From Candidatus Burkholderia verschuerenii (GTDB taxonomy: Bacteria; Pseudomonadota; Gammaproteobacteria; Burkholderiales; Burkholderiaceae), in assembly GCF_001189365.1 (NCBI RefSeq), contig NZ_LFJJ01000015.1, positions 1 to 55,389 on the forward strand: a stretch of DNA of 55,389 nucleotides, written 5' to 3'. A program made the translations under genes and the position numbers. Under the pieces are notes generated by a model. That model was not told the DNA's origin, searched no databases, and saw only the letters and a program-made list of their open reading frames with translations. Below, in pieces: positions 9,827-21,547 of this stretch (the first letter of the stretch is position 1; each line of letters begins with the position of its first letter).

Positions 9827-10609
9827 ATGACCTATACCAGCTCCACCGTTACCGTGCCCGATATCGCAGCCGTCCCGCGTCACGTCGCGATCATCATGGA
9901 TGGCAACGGCCGTTGGGCGACCGAGCGGCGCCTGCCGCGCGTCGCCGGTCACACGCGCGGCGTCGACGCGGTCCGCGCGACCGTCGAAAGCTGCGCTCGG
10001 CGTGGCGTCGAATTCGTCACGCTTTTCGCGTTCAGTTCCGAAAACTGGCGTCGTCCGCACGAGGAAGTCTCCTTCCTGATGCGGCTGTTCGTCACCGCGC
10101 TCGAGCGCGAAGTCGGCAAGCTGCACGCCAACGGCATCCGTCTGCGCGTGGTTGGCGACATCGCCATGTTCGACGACAAGATTCGCGCGGCCATCAACCG
10201 CGCCGAGACCAAGACCGCGCGCAACACGCGTCTGACGCTTACCATCGCCGCCAACTACGGCGGGCGCTGGGACATCATGCAGGCGACCAAGAAGCTGATC
10301 GCCGAGTCGCTCGAAAAGGGCGTGCCGGCGCGCGTGGACGACAAGTCCTTCGCCGAGCATCTGTGCATGGCCTACGCCCCGGAGCCGGATCTTTTTATCC
10401 GTACCGGCGGCGAGCAGCGCATCAGCAACTTCCTGCTGTGGCAGCTCGCGTACACCGAGTTCTATTTCACTCCCGCTTACTGGCCGGACTTCGACGCCGC
10501 GGAACTCGATCGCGCGATCGCGTCGTATGGCGGCCGTGAGCGCCGTTTCGGGCGCACCAGCGCGCAACTCGCCTCCCAATCGCAGAAGGCCGACACCCTT
10601 TCATGCTAA
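9827..10609 (+). CDS. uppS: Undecaprenyl diphosphate synthase
   Basis: This cis-prenyltransferase builds C55-PP, the lipid carrier for peptidoglycan and O-antigen, from FPP and IPP. It has 260 residues. [10 protein letters not shown] (catalytic Asp at residue 25), [11 protein letters not shown] and the [18 protein letters not shown]-binding block are all intact. Its stop overlaps the cdsA start by 7 nt, implying translational coupling. Confidence 0.98.
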   Translation: MTYTSSTVTVPDIAAVPRHVAIIMDGNGRWATERRLPRVAGHTRGVDAVRATVESCARRGVEFVTLFAFSSENWRRPHEEVSFLMRLFVTALEREVGKLHANGIRLRVVGDIAMFDDKIRAAINRAETKTARNTRLTLTIAANYGGRWDIMQATKKLIAESLEKGVPARVDDKSFAEHLCMAYAPEPDLFIRTGGEQRISNFLLWQLAYTEFYFTPAYWPDFDAAELDRAIASYGGRERRFGRTSAQLASQSQKADTLSC

Positions 10610-11415
10610 GAACCCGTGTCATCACGGCAATCGTCCTGCTGGCAGTACTCGTCCCGGTCACGCTGTTCGCGCCGATCGGAGCGTTCGGAGCGCTGATCGG
10701 TTTCGTCGTGGTGTTCGCCGCCTGGGAATGGGGGCGGCTGCTCAAGCTCAACGGAGCAGGGCCGGTCGCGTATGCGCTGGTCGCGGGCGTCGCGCTGATC
10801 CTCAGTGGGTTTCTCGGCATCGAATCGCGTCCGCTGTATCAGATGGCGGCGATTTTCTGGGTGCTGGCCGGGCCGTACGCGCTGCTGTGCAAACCTACGT
10901 TGTCGGCCGGCGCGTGGCGCGCGTTTCTGCTGTTTGCGGGCATCATCGTGTTTCTGGCGTGCTGGCATGCGGTCGTGGATGCCCGCGCGCGCGGCGTGGC
11001 TTTCGTGCTATCGCTTCTGCTAGTAGTCTGGCTGGCTGATATAGGCGCATACTTCGCCGGAAAAGCGCTCGGCCGCCACAAGCTCGCTCCGTCGATCAGC
11101 CCGGGCAAGACCTGGGAAGGCGCGCTCGGAGGCTGGCTCGCCGTCATCGTGATCGGCGCGCTCGCCGCCTCCACCGGTTTTTATGCGCCCACCGTGTTCA
11201 CGGCGTTCGTCGGGCATCTCGGCTGGGATCGCGCTTTTGTCGCGCTGACCGTGCTGGTCGTATTCAGCGTCGTCGGCGACCTGTTCGAGTCGCTTCTGAA
11301 GCGCCAGGTGGGCCTCAAGGATTCGAGCGGTCTGCTGCCCGGACACGGCGGCGTGCTCGATCGCATCGACGCATTGTTGCCTGTATTGCCGATCGCCTTG
11401 CTGCTGCTCGGCTAA
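10603..11415 (+). CDS. cdsA: Phosphatidate cytidylyltransferase (CDP-diglyceride synthase)
   Basis: An inner-membrane enzyme making CDP-diacylglycerol from CTP and phosphatidate, the branch point of all phospholipids. It has 270 residues and about eight hydrophobic segments. The C-terminal family signature [18 protein letters not shown] followed by LDRID is present at about residues 229-252, preceded by the [12 protein letters not shown] loop. It overlaps uppS and is followed 19 nt later by dxr. Confidence 0.97.
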   Translation: MLRTRVITAIVLLAVLVPVTLFAPIGAFGALIGFVVVFAAWEWGRLLKLNGAGPVAYALVAGVALILSGFLGIESRPLYQMAAIFWVLAGPYALLCKPTLSAGAWRAFLLFAGIIVFLACWHAVVDARARGVAFVLSLLLVVWLADIGAYFAGKALGRHKLAPSISPGKTWEGALGGWLAVIVIGALAASTGFYAPTVFTAFVGHLGWDRAFVALTVLVVFSVVGDLFESLLKRQVGLKDSSGLLPGHGGVLDRIDALLPVLPIALLLLG

Positions 11416-11434
11416 ATCGGCCAGAGAAGAATTT

Positions 11435-12655
11435 ATGCAAAAACGTCTTACTTTGCTCGGCTCCACGGGCTCGATCGGCGATAGCACGCTCGACGTCGTG
11501 GCGCGGCATCCGGACCGGTTTTCGGTTTATGCGCTTACCGCGCATCGCAACGGCGACAAGCTGGTCGCGCAATGCCTGCGGTTCCAATCGGAAATCGCCG
11601 TCGTCGGCGATGTGCAAACGGCCGAACGCGTCGCGTCGGCGCTGCGTGCGCAAGGCTGCAAGACCGAGGTGACGCACGGGCCCGACGCGCTGGTCGACGT
11701 CGCGCGGGCGTCGCAGTGCGATACGGTGGTCGCGGCCATTGTCGGCGCGGCGGGTCTCGCGCCTACGCTTGCCGCCGCGCGCGCCGGCAAGCGCATTTTG
11801 CTCGCGAACAAGGAAGCGCTGGTGATGTCCGGCCAGATCTTCATGGACGCGGTGCGCGACCATGGCGCCATCCTGTTGCCGGTCGACAGCGAACACAACG
11901 CGGTGTTCCAGTGCCTGCCGCCTTGCGCGGACAAGGAAGCGAAACTGCACGGCGGCGTGTCGAAGATCATTCTGACGGCATCCGGCGGCCCGTTCCGCAC
12001 GCGCGAGCCGTCGACGCTCGTCGATGTCACGCCGGACGAAGCCTGCAAGCATCCGAACTGGGCGATGGGCCGCAAGATTTCCATCGATTCCGCGACCATG
12101 ATGAACAAGGGCCTCGAAGTGATCGAAGCGCACTGGCTGTTCGATCTGCCGGGCTCGCGCATCGAGGTGCTGATTCATCCGCAGAGCGTGATTCATTCGA
12201 TGGTGTCGTACGCCGACGGCTCGGTGCTCGCGCAGCTCGGCAATCCCGACATGCGTACGCCGATCGCGCACGCGCTGGCGTTTCCGGATCGCGTCGATTC
12301 GGGCGTCGCGCAACTCGATCTCGCGCAGATCGCACAACTGACGTTCGAAAAGCCCGATTTCGAGCGCTTTCCGTGTCTCGCGCTGGCCATTCAGGCGCTG
12401 GAGGCGGGCGGCATCGCGAGCGCGGCGCTCAATGCGGCGAATGAGATCGCGGTGGAGGCGTTCCTCGAACGCCGCATCGGCTTCATGGCGATCGGCGAAG
12501 TCGTGGATCGCGTGCTGAACGCCCTGCCGAACACCGGCGCCGGCACGCTCGAAGACGTGCTCGCCGCCGATTCGAACGCGCGTCGTCTTGCAACCGGTAT
12601 CGTCGCCGGGCTGACCGCGAGCGCGCCGAGCGTCCAACCCATAGCCCATTCATAG
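11435..12655 (+). CDS. dxr: 1-deoxy-D-xylulose 5-phosphate reductoisomerase
   Basis: The committed NADPH-dependent step of the MEP isoprenoid pathway, supplying precursors for uppS two genes upstream. It has 406 residues. [14 protein letters not shown] is the NADPH-binding loop at the N-terminus, [11 protein letters not shown] lies near residue 127, and the metal site [10 protein letters not shown] is visible. The length is normal and no lesion is seen. Confidence 0.98.
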   Translation: MQKRLTLLGSTGSIGDSTLDVVARHPDRFSVYALTAHRNGDKLVAQCLRFQSEIAVVGDVQTAERVASALRAQGCKTEVTHGPDALVDVARASQCDTVVAAIVGAAGLAPTLAAARAGKRILLANKEALVMSGQIFMDAVRDHGAILLPVDSEHNAVFQCLPPCADKEAKLHGGVSKIILTASGGPFRTREPSTLVDVTPDEACKHPNWAMGRKISIDSATMMNKGLEVIEAHWLFDLPGSRIEVLIHPQSVIHSMVSYADGSVLAQLGNPDMRTPIAHALAFPDRVDSGVAQLDLAQIAQLTFEKPDFERFPCLALAIQALEAGGIASAALNAANEIAVEAFLERRIGFMAIGEVVDRVLNALPNTGAGTLEDVLAADSNARRLATGIVAGLTASAPSVQPIAHS

Positions 12656-12670
12656 CCCATCGAGGCCGTC

Positions 12671-14041
12671 ATGAACTTTCTGACCGAAATCGTTGCCTTC
12701 GTCGTTGCGATTGGCGTGCTCGTCGTCGTGCATGAATTCGGTCATTACAGCGTCGCGCGAATGTGCGGCGTGAAGGTGCTGCGTTTTTCCGTCGGCTTCG
12801 GCAAGCCGCTCGTGCAATGGACGAGCAAGAAGACGGGCGTCGAATGGACGATCGCTTCGCTGCCGCTCGGCGGTTACGTGAAGATGCTCGACGAGCGCGA
12901 ATCCGAGGACGGCATTCCCTCCGAGGACCTGCCGCGCGCCTTCAACCGGCAGTCGGTATTCAAGCGCATCGCGATCGTCGCGGCCGGGCCGATCGCCAAC
13001 TTTCTGCTGGCGATCGCGCTGTTTTCGGCGGTGTTCGCGGGCGGCGTGACCGAGCCGGCGGCCATCGTCTCCGCGCCCGCGCCGGATACCGCGGCGGCGC
13101 GGGCGGGCTTCGAAGGCGGCGAACAGATTCTGTCGATGCGCGATGCCTCCGGCGGCGAATCGCACGCGATCCGTTCGTGGTCCGATCTGCGCTGGAAACT
13201 GCTCGATGCGTCGTTCGATCATCGCCAGGTCGTGCTGACGGCGAAGACGCACGACGGCGCGTATGACTTTCCGGTGAACGTCGCGGGCATCACCGATGCC
13301 GACGCCGAACAGGATTTCATGGACAAGCTCGGCTTTACGCCGGGCGGCGGCACGCTGACGGTGGCGGGTATCGAGGCGGGCAGCGCCGCGCAGAAAGGCG
13401 GGCTCGCGGCCGGCGACAAGCTGCGCGCGATCGACGGCCGTCCGGTCGACAACGCGACGAGTTTCATCGACTACGTGAAGGGCCACGGCGGCAAGCCGGT
13501 CACGCTGACGGTCGAGCGCGGCGGCAAGAGCGACGCCATCACGATCACGCCCGAACTCAAGCGCGATGCGTCGAGCGGCAAGGATATCGGCCGGATCGGT
13601 GCGGCGCTGGCGAATCAGCTGCCGACCGTCGACGTTCGCTACGGCCCGTTCGAAAGCCTGCGGCTGGGCGTGAATCGCACCTGGGACATCAGCACGTATT
13701 CGCTGCGCATGTTCGGCCGCATGATCACCGGCGAGGCGTCGCTCAAGAATCTCTCCGGTCCGGTCACGATCGCCGATTACGCGGGCAAGAGCGCGCGGCT
13801 CGGTCCGACCGCTTTCATTTCCTTTCTGGCGCTCGTCAGTATCAGTCTCGGCGTGTTGAACTTGTTACCGATTCCGGTATTGGACGGTGGTCATCTGTTA
13901 TATTATTTGGTTGAGGCCGTAACCGGCAAAGCGGTGTCCGATCGCTGGCAGCTGGTTCTGCAACGGGCGGGTCTGGTCTGCATCGTCTCGTTATCGATGA
14001 TCGCCCTGTTCAACGACTTCGCTCGCCTGATCCGTTTTTGA
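12671..14041 (+). CDS. rseP: RIP zinc metalloprotease (site-2 protease family)
   Basis: An intramembrane protease that cleaves anti-sigma-E-type factors and signal-peptide remnants. It has 456 residues. The zinc motif HEFGH is at residues 21-25 in the first membrane helix, and the partner NLLPIPVLDGGHL lies near residue 397 in a later helix. Two periplasmic PDZ domains lie between (about 105-200 and 210-290). The dxr-rseP-bamA order ties it to envelope stress control of the downstream BAM and lipid A genes. Confidence 0.97.
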   Translation: MNFLTEIVAFVVAIGVLVVVHEFGHYSVARMCGVKVLRFSVGFGKPLVQWTSKKTGVEWTIASLPLGGYVKMLDERESEDGIPSEDLPRAFNRQSVFKRIAIVAAGPIANFLLAIALFSAVFAGGVTEPAAIVSAPAPDTAAARAGFEGGEQILSMRDASGGESHAIRSWSDLRWKLLDASFDHRQVVLTAKTHDGAYDFPVNVAGITDADAEQDFMDKLGFTPGGGTLTVAGIEAGSAAQKGGLAAGDKLRAIDGRPVDNATSFIDYVKGHGGKPVTLTVERGGKSDAITITPELKRDASSGKDIGRIGAALANQLPTVDVRYGPFESLRLGVNRTWDISTYSLRMFGRMITGEASLKNLSGPVTIADYAGKSARLGPTAFISFLALVSISLGVLNLLPIPVLDGGHLLYYLVEAVTGKAVSDRWQLVLQRAGLVCIVSLSMIALFNDFARLIRF

Positions 14042-14130
14042 TCCACGTTGACAAATTCTGGCGTCGCTCATGGTGTATGTCATGGGGCGGCCGCCGGAAC
14101 GAATGCAGCTTTACATACTGGGGAAGCACG

Positions 14131-16443
14131 TTGTTCAAACCTCATCGCTTTGTTCCTAAGACGGCCGTGGCCGCGGCGCTCGCCGCAACGGGCATGGCGG
14201 CACACGCCACCACGCCGTTCGTCGTGCAGGATATCCGGATCGAAGGGCTTCAACGCATCGAACCGGGCTCCGTGTTCGCGTATCTGCCGATCAAGCAAGG
14301 CGATACGTTCAGCGACGACAAGGCCTCCGAAGCGATCCGCGCGCTCTACGCAACCGGCTTCTTCAACGACGTCCAGATCGCGACGGAAGGCAACGTCGTG
14401 ATCGTGCAGGTGCAGGAACGTCCCGCTATTTCGAATATCGATTTCGCCGGTCTGCACGAGTTCGACAAGGACACCATCGGCAAGGCGCTGCGTTCGGTCG
14501 GTCTGTCGCAAGGCCGCTCGTACGACAAGGCGCTGCTCGATCGCGCGGAGCAGGAGCTCAAGCGCCAATATCTGACGCGCGGGTTCTACGCGGCCGAAGT
14601 CACCACGACCGTGACGCCGGTGGACCGCAATCGCGTCGCCATTCTGTTCACCGTGGCGGAAGGCCCGAGCGCGAAGATTCGCCAGATCAACTTCGTCGGC
14701 AACAAGGTGTTCAGCTCGAGCACGCTGCTCGGCGAAATGCAGTTGTCCACGCCGAACTGGTTCTCCTGGTACACGAAGAGCGACCTCTACGCGAAGGAAA
14801 AGCTCACGGGCGACCTCGAAAATGTCCGCTCGTACTATCTGAATCACGGTTACCTCGAGTTCAGCATCGACTCCACGCAGGTGTCGATTTCGCCGGACAA
14901 GAAGGATATGTACCTGACCATCGCCGTGCACGAAGGCGAGCCGTACAAGGTCAGCAGCGTGAAGCTCGCGGGCAATCTGCTGGATCGCGAGACGGAGCTC
15001 AAGAAGCTCATCACGGTGAAGGAAGGCCAGCTGTTCTCGGCCGAGAAGCTGCAGGCCACCACCAAGGCCATCGTCGACAAGCTCGGCGAATACGGCTACG
15101 CGTTCGCGCAGGTCAATGCGCAGCCGGAAATCGATCAGGTTCATCACACCGTCGCGTTGACGCTGCAGGTCGATCCGAGCCGCCGCGTGTATGTGCGCCG
15201 CGTGAATATCGTCGGCAATACGCGTACGCGTGATGAAGTGGTGCGCCGCGAAATGCGTCAGCTCGAAAGCTCGTGGTTCGATTCGAGCCGTTTGGCGCTG
15301 TCGAAGGACCGTATCAATCGTCTCGGCTATTTCACGGACGTCGATGTCACGACCGTGCCGGTCGAAGGCACCGCCGACCAGGTCGACGTGGACGTGAAGG
15401 TCGCCGAAAAGCCGACCGGCGCGATCACGCTGGGCGCGGGCTTCTCGTCGACGGACAAGGTCGTGCTGTCGGCGGGCGTGTCGCAGGACAACGTGTTCGG
15501 TTCGGGCACGAGTCTGTCGGTGAACATCAACACCGCCAAGACGTACCGCACGCTGACGGTCACGCAGGTCGATCCGTACTTCACCATCGACGGTATCAAG
15601 CGCATTACCGACGCGTACTACCGCACGTATCAGCCGCTGTACTACTCGACGGATTCGAGCTTCAAGATCGTCACGATGGGCGCGGACACCAAGTTCGGTA
15701 TCCCGTTCTCGGAGCAGGACACGGTGTTCTTCGGCGTCGGCGCCGAACAGAACACGATGGACGTCGATTCGGCCACGCCGCAGTCGTACATCAACTACGT
15801 GAACGAATTCGGCCGCGTGGTGAACAACTATCCGCTGACGGTGGGCTGGTCGCGCGACAATCGCGACAGCGCGCTGGTGCCGAGCCGCGGTTACTACATC
15901 CAGTCGAACGCGGAATACGGCACGCCGATCGGTAATACGACCTACGCCAAGTTCGACGCGCAGTTCCAGTATTACTACTCGTTCGCGCGCGGCTTCGTGC
16001 TCGGCTTCAACTTGCAGGGCGGCTACGGCAAGGGTCTCGACGGCCAGACGTACCCGATCTTCAAGAACTACTACGCGGGCGGTATCGGTTCGGTGCGCGG
16101 CTACTCGCCGAGTTCGCTGGGTCCGCGCGACGCGAAGACCAACGACCCGATCGGCGGCTCGCGCATGGCGGTGGGTAATATCGAACTGACGTTCCCGCTG
16201 CCGGGCACGGGGTACGACCGCACGCTGCGCGTCTTCACCTTCCTCGATGCCGGTAACGTCTGGGGCGACCCGAATCAGGGCGGCACGAGTTCGGGTGCGA
16301 ACGGCCTGCGTTACGGCTACGGTCTGGGTCTCGCGTGGATTTCGCCGATCGGCCCGCTCAAGCTGAGCCTGGGTTTCCCGCTGCAGAAGCATGAAGGCGA
16401 CCAGTATCAGAAGTTCCAGTTCCAGATCGGTACGGCGTTCTGA
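14131..16443 (+). CDS. bamA: Outer membrane protein assembly factor BamA
   Basis: The essential Omp85 core of the BAM complex, which inserts beta-barrel proteins. I choose the TTG at 14131 (GGGGAAG just upstream), which gives MFKPHRFVPKT and a clean signal peptide ending AHA near residue 26; an upstream ATG at 14038 would bury the signal. The mature protein has five POTRA domains (to about residue 430), then a 16-strand barrel with the loop-6 VRGY motif (GIGSVRGYSPSSLG). The C-terminal residue is Phe, the BAM-recognition signature. Total 770 residues. The 770-codon antisense frame is a shadow. Confidence 0.97.
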   Translation: MFKPHRFVPKTAVAAALAATGMAAHATTPFVVQDIRIEGLQRIEPGSVFAYLPIKQGDTFSDDKASEAIRALYATGFFNDVQIATEGNVVIVQVQERPAISNIDFAGLHEFDKDTIGKALRSVGLSQGRSYDKALLDRAEQELKRQYLTRGFYAAEVTTTVTPVDRNRVAILFTVAEGPSAKIRQINFVGNKVFSSSTLLGEMQLSTPNWFSWYTKSDLYAKEKLTGDLENVRSYYLNHGYLEFSIDSTQVSISPDKKDMYLTIAVHEGEPYKVSSVKLAGNLLDRETELKKLITVKEGQLFSAEKLQATTKAIVDKLGEYGYAFAQVNAQPEIDQVHHTVALTLQVDPSRRVYVRRVNIVGNTRTRDEVVRREMRQLESSWFDSSRLALSKDRINRLGYFTDVDVTTVPVEGTADQVDVDVKVAEKPTGAITLGAGFSSTDKVVLSAGVSQDNVFGSGTSLSVNINTAKTYRTLTVTQVDPYFTIDGIKRITDAYYRTYQPLYYSTDSSFKIVTMGADTKFGIPFSEQDTVFFGVGAEQNTMDVDSATPQSYINYVNEFGRVVNNYPLTVGWSRDNRDSALVPSRGYYIQSNAEYGTPIGNTTYAKFDAQFQYYYSFARGFVLGFNLQGGYGKGLDGQTYPIFKNYYAGGIGSVRGYSPSSLGPRDAKTNDPIGGSRMAVGNIELTFPLPGTGYDRTLRVFTFLDAGNVWGDPNQGGTSSGANGLRYGYGLGLAWISPIGPLKLSLGFPLQKHEGDQYQKFQFQIGTAF

Positions 16444-16497
16444 CGCCCCGGCCCAACGTGCGGACTTCCATCATTTCGACGTACTGTGAGGAACACT

Positions 16498-17049
16498 TTG
16501 CGAACCGGTAAGCTTTCGAAACACATGGCGCTTGCGTTATCGATGTTTCTCGGCCTGGGCGCGGCGGCGAGCGCGAGCGCTCAGGAAGCGCGCATCGCGG
16601 CGGTCAATTCGGACCGCATCCTGCGCGAGTCTTCGGCGGCCAAGGCGGCACAGTCCAAGCTCGAGCAGGAATTCTCCAAGCGCGACAAGGCCTTGCAGGA
16701 CATGGCGCAGCGTCTAAAGGCGATGTCGGACAACATCGACAAGAACGGCGCGAGCATGGCGCCGACCGATCGCGCGGCGCGTCAGCGCGACCTCGCCCAG
16801 CTTGACGCGGATTTCCAGCGCAAGCAGCGCGAATTCCGCGAAGACCTGAATCAGCGCCGCAACGAGGAACTCGCGGCGGTGTTGGACCGGGCGAACAAGG
16901 TCATCAAGCAGATTGCGGAACAGCAGCATTACGATCTGATTGTGCAGGAAGCGGTGTACGTGAGCCCGCGCATCGATATCACCGATCAGGTGCTGAAGGC
17001 GCTCGCCGCCGCGTCGCCGGGCGGCGCAAGCGGCACGAGCCAGAACTGA
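16498..17049 (+). CDS. skp: Periplasmic OmpH/Skp-family chaperone
   Basis: A trimeric holdase that carries unfolded outer-membrane proteins to BamA. From the TTG at 16498 it has 183 residues, with a signal peptide ending near ASA before [14 protein letters not shown]. The body is a long Lys/Glu/Gln-rich coiled coil (about residues 45-140), as in the tentacles of Skp. A GTG at 16486 is in frame and possible. It sits between bamA and lpxD as in most proteobacteria. Confidence 0.93.
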   Translation: MRTGKLSKHMALALSMFLGLGAAASASAQEARIAAVNSDRILRESSAAKAAQSKLEQEFSKRDKALQDMAQRLKAMSDNIDKNGASMAPTDRAARQRDLAQLDADFQRKQREFREDLNQRRNEELAAVLDRANKVIKQIAEQQHYDLIVQEAVYVSPRIDITDQVLKALAAASPGGASGTSQN

Positions 17050-17066
17050 CCAGGAGCAGCATACGC

Positions 17067-18164
17067 ATGGCAGCAGGCATGGCGATCACGCTCGACGAAC
17101 TGGTGAAGCGCTTCGGCGGCGAAGTGGTCGGCGATGGCGCGCATCGCGTCGGTGGGCTGGCGCCGCTCGACAAGGCGGGGCCCGCGCAACTCGCATTTCT
17201 CGCGAATCAGAAGTATCTGCCGCAGGTGGAGACCACGGCCGCCGGCGCGGTCCTGATCTCGCCCGCGGATATCGAAAAACTCAGCAAGCGCGACGGCGGT
17301 AATTTCATCGTCACGCCGAATCCTTACGCTTATTTCGCGCGCGTGGCGCAGGCGTTCATCGACCTGGCCGCGCCGAAGGCGGTGCCGGGCGTGCATCCAG
17401 GCGCGTATGTCGATCCGGCGGCCAAGGTCGCGGCGAGCGCCGTCATCGGGCCGCACGTCACGGTGGAAGCGGGCGCGGTGGTCGGCGAGCGCGTGAAGCT
17501 GGACGCGGGCATCGTGGTCGGACGCGGCGTGACGCTGGGCGACGACGTGCATCTGTATCCGAACGTCACGGTCTATCACGGCTGCAAGCTGGGCGCGCGT
17601 GTAATCGTTCACGCGGGCGCGGTGATCGGCGCGGACGGTTTCGGATTCGCGCCGGATTTCGTGGGCGAAGGCGATTCGCGCACTGGCACCTGGGTGAAGA
17701 TTCCGCAGGTCGGCGCGGTCGATATCGCCGACGACGTCGAAATCGGCGCCAACACCACAATCGATCGCGGCGCGATGGCGGATACCGTCATCGAGCACAG
17801 CGTGAAGATCGATAATCTCGTGCAGATCGGCCATAACTGCCGCATCGGCGCGTACACGGTCATCGCCGGGTGCGCGGGCATCGCGGGCAGCACGACGATC
17901 GGCAAGCACTGCATGATCGGCGGCGCGGTCGGTATCGCGGGACACGTGACGCTGGCGGATTACGTGATCGTCACGGCGCAGTCAGGCGTGTCGAAATCGC
18001 TCACGAAGGCGGGCATGTACACCAGCGCGTTTCCGGCCGTGCCGCACGCGGACTGGAACAAGAGCGCCGCCGTGGTGCGCAATCTCGACAAGCTTCGCGA
18101 CCGCATCAAGGCGCTGGAAACGGCGCTTGCCGAGCGCGACGGCGACGCGCCGGACAAAGCCTGA
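17067..18164 (+). CDS. lpxD: UDP-3-O-acylglucosamine N-acyltransferase
   Basis: Third step of lipid A synthesis, transferring a 3-hydroxyacyl group to the 2-amino position. It has 365 residues (361 from the inner ATG at 17079, whose product [15 protein letters not shown] looks more native). An N-terminal uridine-binding domain is followed by left-handed beta-helix hexapeptide repeats ([15 protein letters not shown] onward), a catalytic-His region near QIGHNCRIG and a C-terminal helix. The next 147 bp before fabZ contain no gene. Confidence 0.97.
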   Translation: MAAGMAITLDELVKRFGGEVVGDGAHRVGGLAPLDKAGPAQLAFLANQKYLPQVETTAAGAVLISPADIEKLSKRDGGNFIVTPNPYAYFARVAQAFIDLAAPKAVPGVHPGAYVDPAAKVAASAVIGPHVTVEAGAVVGERVKLDAGIVVGRGVTLGDDVHLYPNVTVYHGCKLGARVIVHAGAVIGADGFGFAPDFVGEGDSRTGTWVKIPQVGAVDIADDVEIGANTTIDRGAMADTVIEHSVKIDNLVQIGHNCRIGAYTVIAGCAGIAGSTTIGKHCMIGGAVGIAGHVTLADYVIVTAQSGVSKSLTKAGMYTSAFPAVPHADWNKSAAVVRNLDKLRDRIKALETALAERDGDAPDKA

Positions 18165-18311
18165 GCACGCAGACACGCATCACAGCAGCAAGCAAGAGCG
18201 GACCGGCCCGAGCCGCCAGAGCAGAGACGCAGACAAGGTATCCCACGCGGACGTGCGCCATCGGGCCGCGTCCGCAGTCAAATTTCCGCGCATGACACGC
18301 GCGCGAGCAGA

Positions 18312-18776
18312 ATGACCATGAGCACAGAAAAAATCAATCTCGACATTCACAAGATCCTCACGCTGCTGCCGCATCGCTATCCGATCCTGCTCGTGGACCG
18401 CGTGCTCGAACTTGAGCCGCACAAGAGCATCAAAGCGATCAAGAACGTGACGATCAACGAGCCGTATTTTCAGGGCCATTTCCCGACGCGGCCGGTGATG
18501 CCGGGCGTGCTCATTCTGGAAGCGCTCGCGCAGACCGCGGCGCTGCTGACCTTCGCCGAAGAGCCGCACGATCCGGAGAAGACGCTGTATTACTTCGTCG
18601 GCATCGACGGCGCGCGCTTCAAGCGGGTCGTGGAACCGGGCGATCAGCTGGTGCTCAACGTCACGTTCGAGCGGTACATGCGAGGCATCTGGAAGTTCAA
18701 GGCGCGTGCCGAAGTGGATGGCGCGCTGGCCGCCGAAGCCGAGCTCATGTGTACCGTGAAGAACACCGACGCCTGA
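18312..18776 (+). CDS. fabZ: 3-hydroxyacyl-[ACP] dehydratase
   Basis: A hot-dog-fold dehydratase of fatty acid elongation that competes with LpxA/LpxD for 3-hydroxyacyl-ACP. It has 154 residues (152 if the second ATG at 18318 is used). [16 protein letters not shown] and the active-site block [20 protein letters not shown] (His, then Glu) are intact. It is embedded between lpxD and lpxA, the classical arrangement. Confidence 0.98.
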   Translation: MTMSTEKINLDIHKILTLLPHRYPILLVDRVLELEPHKSIKAIKNVTINEPYFQGHFPTRPVMPGVLILEALAQTAALLTFAEEPHDPEKTLYYFVGIDGARFKRVVEPGDQLVLNVTFERYMRGIWKFKARAEVDGALAAEAELMCTVKNTDA

Positions 18777-18838
18777 GTCTGACTCGAGCGTTTTGCGTTC
18801 CTGGATACGAGCAGCACGAACAGCATAGGCGAGGCAGC

Positions 18839-19627
18839 ATGAGCAAGATTCACCCTACCGCGATCATCGAAGCGGGCGCGCAACTCGACGAATCCGTCGA
18901 GATCGGGCCGTACGCGATCGTCGGTGCGCACGTCGTCATCGGCGCGGGCACGACGGTCGGGTCGCATAGCGTGATCGAAGGTCACACGACCATCGGACGC
19001 AAGAACCGCATCGGCCATTACGCGTCGATCGGCGGACGTCCGCAGGACATGAAGTACAGGGACGAGCCCACGCGGCTCGAAATCGGCGACCGCAACACAA
19101 TCCGCGAATTCACCACGCTGCATACCGGCACGACGCAGGATCAGGGCGTGACGTCGATCGGCAGCGACTGCTGGATCATGGCGTACGTGCACGTCGGCCA
19201 CGATTGCCGGCTCGGCAACAACGTGATCATGTCGAGCAACGCGCAACTGGCGGGCCATGTCATCGTCGGCGATCACGCGATCGTCGGCGGCATGTCCGGC
19301 GTGCATCAGTTCGTGCGGATCGGCGCGCATTCCATGCTGGGCGGCGCATCGGCGCTGGTGCAGGACGTGCCGCCATTCGTCATCGCGGCGGGCAACAAGG
19401 CCGAGCCGCACGGCATCAACGTCGAAGGACTGCGTCGGCGCGGCTTTACGCCGGATGCCATCTCGGCGCTGCGTCAGGCGTATCGCATCGTGTACAAGAG
19501 CGGTTTGTCGCTCGAAGAAGCCAAGCTGCAACTCGCCGATCTCGGCGCGGCCGGCGGCGAGGGCGACGCGCCCGTCAAGGACTTCCTCGATTTCATCGCC
19601 ACCTCGCAGCGCGGCATCATCCGCTAA
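18839..19627 (+). CDS. lpxA: UDP-N-acetylglucosamine acyltransferase
   Basis: First step of lipid A synthesis. It has 262 residues from the ATG at 18839; the open frame upstream overlaps the fabZ end and is not conserved-looking. The beta-helix hexapeptide repeats begin at [13 protein letters not shown], the catalytic-His region is EFTTLHTGT, and [15 protein letters not shown] lies near the helix end. A C-terminal helical domain closes the protein. Confidence 0.98.
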   Translation: MSKIHPTAIIEAGAQLDESVEIGPYAIVGAHVVIGAGTTVGSHSVIEGHTTIGRKNRIGHYASIGGRPQDMKYRDEPTRLEIGDRNTIREFTTLHTGTTQDQGVTSIGSDCWIMAYVHVGHDCRLGNNVIMSSNAQLAGHVIVGDHAIVGGMSGVHQFVRIGAHSMLGGASALVQDVPPFVIAAGNKAEPHGINVEGLRRRGFTPDAISALRQAYRIVYKSGLSLEEAKLQLADLGAAGGEGDAPVKDFLDFIATSQRGIIR

Positions 19628-19639
19628 TCACGCCGCCCG

Positions 19640-20806
19640 ATGACGCAGATCATTTCTCCGCCGCGCGTCGCAATGGTCGCCGGCGAGCCTTCTGGCGACC
19701 TGCTCGCGGCGTCGCTGCTCGACGGCCTTCGCCGGGTCCTGCCCGATGGCACGCGTTATAGCGGCATTGGTGGGCCGCGCATGAAGGCGGTCGGCTTCGA
19801 AGCGCACTGGCCGATGGACAAGCTCACCGTGCGCGGCTACGTCGAAGCGCTGAAGCATATCCCCGAGATTCTCGGCATCCGCAACGAGATCAAGCGGCAA
19901 CTGCTTGCGGAACTGCCGTCGGTGTTCGTCGGCGTCGACGCGCCCGATTTCAATTTCGGGCTCGAGCAGCCGTTGCGCGAAGCCGGCATTCCGACCGTGC
20001 ATTTCGTGTGTCCGTCGATCTGGGCGTGGCGCGGCGGGCGCATCAAGAAGATCGCCAAGGCCGTGGATCACATGCTCTGCGTGTTCCCGTTCGAGACCGC
20101 GATTCTGGACAAGGCGGGCGTGGCGTCGAGCTACGTCGGCCATCCGCTGGCCGATGAAATTCCGCTGGAGCCGGATGTCGCGGGCGCGCGGCGCGAACTG
20201 GGTATCGCGGAAGGCGGGCCGGTGATCACCGTGCTGCCGGGCAGCCGTCGATCGGAAATCGAACTGATCGGCCCGACGTTTTTCGACGCGATGGAGTTGA
20301 TGCAACTCCGCGAACCCGGCGTGCGCTTTCTGATGCCTGCCGCCAATCCCGCGCTGCGCGAATTGTTGCAGCCGCTGATGGACGCGCATCCGCATCTGTC
20401 GCTGACGATCACCGATGGCCGCGCGCAAGCCGCGATGACCGCCGCCGACGCGATCCTCGTGAAAAGCGGCACGGTCACGCTGGAAGCCGCGCTGCTCAAG
20501 AAGCCGATGGTCATCTCGTACAAGGTACCCTGGCTGACGGGTCAGATCATGCGCCGGCAAGGCTATCTGCCGTACGTGGGTCTGCCCAACATTCTCGCGG
20601 GCCGCTTCGTGGTACCGGAAATCCTCCAGCACTTCGCGACGCCCGAGGCGCTTGCCGACGCCACGCTGAAACAGTTGAACGACGACGCCAACCGCCGTAC
20701 CCTGACGGAAATCTTCACCGACATGCATATCGCGCTGCGGCAGAATACGTCGCAGAAGGCGGCGGAAGCCGTCGCGCGGGTGCTGGAAACGCGGAGACCG
20801 CGATAA
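19640..20806 (+). CDS. lpxB: Lipid-A-disaccharide synthase
   Basis: A GT19 glycosyltransferase that condenses UDP-diacyl-GlcN with lipid X to form the disaccharide. It has 388 residues. [16 protein letters not shown] (N-terminal acceptor region), [15 protein letters not shown] and [10 protein letters not shown] with [11 protein letters not shown] (UDP-binding side) are all present. Its stop overlaps the ATG of rnhB. Confidence 0.98.
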   Translation: MTQIISPPRVAMVAGEPSGDLLAASLLDGLRRVLPDGTRYSGIGGPRMKAVGFEAHWPMDKLTVRGYVEALKHIPEILGIRNEIKRQLLAELPSVFVGVDAPDFNFGLEQPLREAGIPTVHFVCPSIWAWRGGRIKKIAKAVDHMLCVFPFETAILDKAGVASSYVGHPLADEIPLEPDVAGARRELGIAEGGPVITVLPGSRRSEIELIGPTFFDAMELMQLREPGVRFLMPAANPALRELLQPLMDAHPHLSLTITDGRAQAAMTAADAILVKSGTVTLEAALLKKPMVISYKVPWLTGQIMRRQGYLPYVGLPNILAGRFVVPEILQHFATPEALADATLKQLNDDANRRTLTEIFTDMHIALRQNTSQKAAEAVARVLETRRPR

Positions 20807-21516
20807 TGGCGCGTGCTGCCAAAGCCAATTCGACGCAGGGCGGACTCGACTTCAGTTCGCCGTTGGACGTGATTTGCGGCGTCGACGAAGCAGGGCGCGG
20901 GCCGCTCGCCGGACCGGTCGTGGCCGCCGCCGTGATCTTCGATCCGGCGAAGCCGCGCATCAACGGACTGGACGATTCCAAGGCGCTCTCGGCCAAGCGG
21001 CGCGAGGAGTTGTACGAGAAGATCGTCGATCGCGCGCTGGCGTTTTGCATCGCGTCGGCGAGCGTCGAGGAAATCGACACCATCAACATCCTGCACGCCA
21101 GCATGCTCGCGATGAAGCGCGCCGTGGAAAGCCTGTCCGTCATGCCGACGCTTGTCAAGGTCGACGGCAACCGCTGCCCGGTGCTGTCGATCCGCTCGGA
21201 AGCGGTCATCGGCGGCGATGCGCTGATCAAGCAGATTTCGGCGGCGTCGATTCTCGCGAAAGTCACGCGCGATCGCATGCTGGTCGACCTCCATCAAACC
21301 TTTCCGATGTACGGCTTCGACGTGCATTCGGGCTACGGCACGCCGCAGCATCTGAAGGCGCTGCGCGAACATGGGCCGTGCGTGCATCATCGGCGTTCGT
21401 TTGCGCCGGTACGCGAGGCGCATGCGCGCCTGGGTTCGGTGTTGCCGGAAATCGCGCCGGAAGTGCTCGAAGTCAGCGCCGACCTCGAAGGCGACTCGGA
21501 CGCGCTCGCGTTCTGA
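20806..21516 (+). CDS. rnhB: Ribonuclease HII
   Basis: Removes ribonucleotides embedded in DNA and RNA of hybrids. It has 236 residues. [14 protein letters not shown] carries the D27-E28 catalytic pair, [12 protein letters not shown] follows, and later acidic residues lie in [10 protein letters not shown] and DRMLVDLH. The TAATG overlap with lpxB indicates coupling. It is the last intact gene of the envelope cluster. Confidence 0.97.
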   Translation: MARAAKANSTQGGLDFSSPLDVICGVDEAGRGPLAGPVVAAAVIFDPAKPRINGLDDSKALSAKRREELYEKIVDRALAFCIASASVEEIDTINILHASMLAMKRAVESLSVMPTLVKVDGNRCPVLSIRSEAVIGGDALIKQISAASILAKVTRDRMLVDLHQTFPMYGFDVHSGYGTPQHLKALREHGPCVHHRRSFAPVREAHARLGSVLPEIAPEVLEVSADLEGDSDALAF

Positions 21517-21547
21517 GCGGCGTTCCGCGTCTGTCATTCATCTCAAC